Assembly (NCBI GenBank): GCA_015655565.1
Contig: JAATEU010000364.1
Span: forward strand, 1 to 5,773
Length of the DNA: 5,773 bases
Direction: 5' to 3'
Origin: Clostridiales bacterium
GTDB lineage: Bacteria; Bacillota; Clostridia; Lachnospirales; Lachnospiraceae
Shown piece by piece: positions 4,766 to 5,773 of the stretch. The notes beneath the pieces were generated by a model. That model was not told the origin of the DNA. It saw only the letters and a list, made by a program, of their open reading frames with translations, and searched no databases. Made by a program: the position numbers and the translations under genes. The first letter of the stretch is position 1. The number at the start of each line of letters is the position of its first letter.

Positions 4766-5773
4766 ATGAAGTATGGTTATTTTGACGATGCAAAAAAAGA
4801 ATATGTTATTACAACTCCGGCGACACCTTATCCCTGGATAAATTATCTGGGTTCCCAGGAGTTTTTCTCTTTAATTTCTAATACGGCCGGAGGTTACAGC
4901 TTTTATAAAGATGCAAAACTAAGGAGAATAACACGTTACCGTTACAATAATGTGCCTTTGGATTTAGGAGGGGGACGTTATTATTATTTATATGATAATG
5001 GAGATTTCTGGTCACCGGGCTGGGCTCCTGCCAAAACGGAATTGGACGGCTATGAATGCCGTCATGGTATGGGATATACTAAAATAACAGGCAAAAAAAA
5101 TGGAATAGAAACCGAAGTTACCTTTTTTGTTCCTCTGGATTATAATGGGGAAGTTCATAAGGCAGTTGTTAAAAATACAGGCAGGATTAAGAAAGAAGTT
5201 AAATTATTCTCCTTTATTGAATGGTGCTTATGGAATGCGCAGGATGACCAGACGAATTTCCAAAGAAATTTTAATACCGGTGAAGTGGAAATCAAAGGTT
5301 CTGTAATTTACCATAAGACGGAATATAAAGAGCGCAGGGATCATTATGCTTTCTTTTCTGTCAATGCACCGGTTGAGGGATTTGATTCTGACAGGGAAAG
5401 CTTTATCGGCACCTATAACGGGTTTGAAAACCCACAGGCGGTGGCGGCAGGCAAATCCAATAATTCCGTAGCAGACGGCTGGTCTCCGGTTGCTTCCCAT
5501 AGCCTGGCAATTTCCTTAGAGCCCGGTGAAACAAAAGAATTCGTATTTATCTTAGGCTATGTGGAATGCCCGTCAGAGGAAAAATGGGAATCAAAGAATG
5601 TGATCAATAAGAAAAAAGCGGAAGCCATGATAGCTAAATTTGCTGACAGTGAAGAAGTAAATAAAGCATTGGCGGAACTGGCTGCGTATTGGGACGGCTT
5701 ATTATCAAAATATACCATCGTTTCTAAGGATGATAAGTTAAACAGAATGGTGAATATCTGGAACCAATATCAA
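4766..5773 (+). CDS. cbp: Cellobiose phosphorylase (GH94), 5' part; runs off window
   Basis: The first 336 codons of a gene that continues past the window edge; full-length relatives are about 810 residues. The enzyme (EC 2.4.1.20) splits cytoplasmic cellobiose with phosphate into glucose 1-phosphate and glucose, saving ATP compared with hydrolysis. Seen: the N-terminal motif [14 protein letters not shown] (residues 16-29), [20 protein letters not shown] (38-57), DFWSPGW (80-86), [10 protein letters not shown] (96-105), [13 protein letters not shown] (164-176), [15 protein letters not shown] (182-196) and SNNSVADGW (231-239). These fit the N-terminal beta-sandwich domain and the helical linker, ending at [13 protein letters not shown] where the catalytic (alpha/alpha)6 barrel begins. 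The catalytic Asp lies outside the window. The motifs fit cellobiose rather than cellodextrin or chitobiose phosphorylase. One extra glycine may be present in LGGGR (67-71). No frameshift or stop is seen. Dyads upstream suggest regulated expression. Confidence 0.96.
   Translation, partial: MKYGYFDDAKKEYVITTPATPYPWINYLGSQEFFSLISNTAGGYSFYKDAKLRRITRYRYNNVPLDLGGGRYYYLYDNGDFWSPGWAPAKTELDGYECRHGMGYTKITGKKNGIETEVTFFVPLDYNGEVHKAVVKNTGRIKKEVKLFSFIEWCLWNAQDDQTNFQRNFNTGEVEIKGSVIYHKTEYKERRDHYAFFSVNAPVEGFDSDRESFIGTYNGFENPQAVAAGKSNNSVADGWSPVASHSLAISLEPGETKEFVFILGYVECPSEEKWESKNVINKKKAEAMIAKFADSEEVNKALAELAAYWDGLLSKYTIVSKDDKLNRMVNIWNQYQ

Noticed and set aside
5228..5500. 90-codon minus-strand frame
   Set aside because: It is antisense to the strongly supported cellobiose phosphorylase frame, which runs open through the same bases.

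Overview
The window looks like chromosomal DNA from an AT-rich, low-GC Gram-positive anaerobe, most likely a plant-polysaccharide-using member of the Lachnospiraceae (Clostridia). This rests on strong AGGAGG-type ribosome binding sites, AT-rich intergenic DNA with rho-independent terminators, an archaeal/fungal-type aspartate-semialdehyde dehydrogenase, and a GH94 cellobiose phosphorylase that closely resembles, from memory, the cellulolytic clostridial enzyme. The taxonomic call is inference from protein character, not from a marker gene.

Layout from left to right: (1) positions 1-110 are the leader of asd, holding a 9-bp hairpin. (2) asd (111-1193, +) is complete. (3) A perfect 14-bp inverted repeat (1214-1263) sits between convergent genes and can terminate transcription from both sides. 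(4) A 242-residue single-pass membrane protein of unknown function (1306-2034, -) starts at GTG. (5) An intergenic stretch of about 380 bases (2035-2417) carries a strong minus-strand terminator (2187-2245) and, before it on the minus strand, a set of nested complementary segments that look like a structured RNA. (6) A 580-residue single-pass membrane protein of unknown function (2418-4160, -). (7) A long non-coding divergent region of about 605 bases (4161-4765) with several AT-rich dyads and candidate promoters. (8) The first 336 codons of a cellobiose phosphorylase gene (4766 to the window edge, +).

The genes do not form one obvious pathway. asd serves lysine, threonine and methionine synthesis and cell-wall diaminopimelate synthesis. 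The phosphorylase conserves energy from cellobiose inside the cell. The two minus-strand proteins both have a cytoplasmic N-terminus, one membrane helix and an extracytoplasmic domain, but a terminator separates them and nothing shows that they cooperate. No mobile element, CRISPR array, tRNA, rRNA or defence system was seen. The parts most worth a second look are the minus-strand structured RNA candidate at 2250-2407 and the repeated CGAAAATT-type dyads upstream of the phosphorylase gene. Neither is proven to be a new system.
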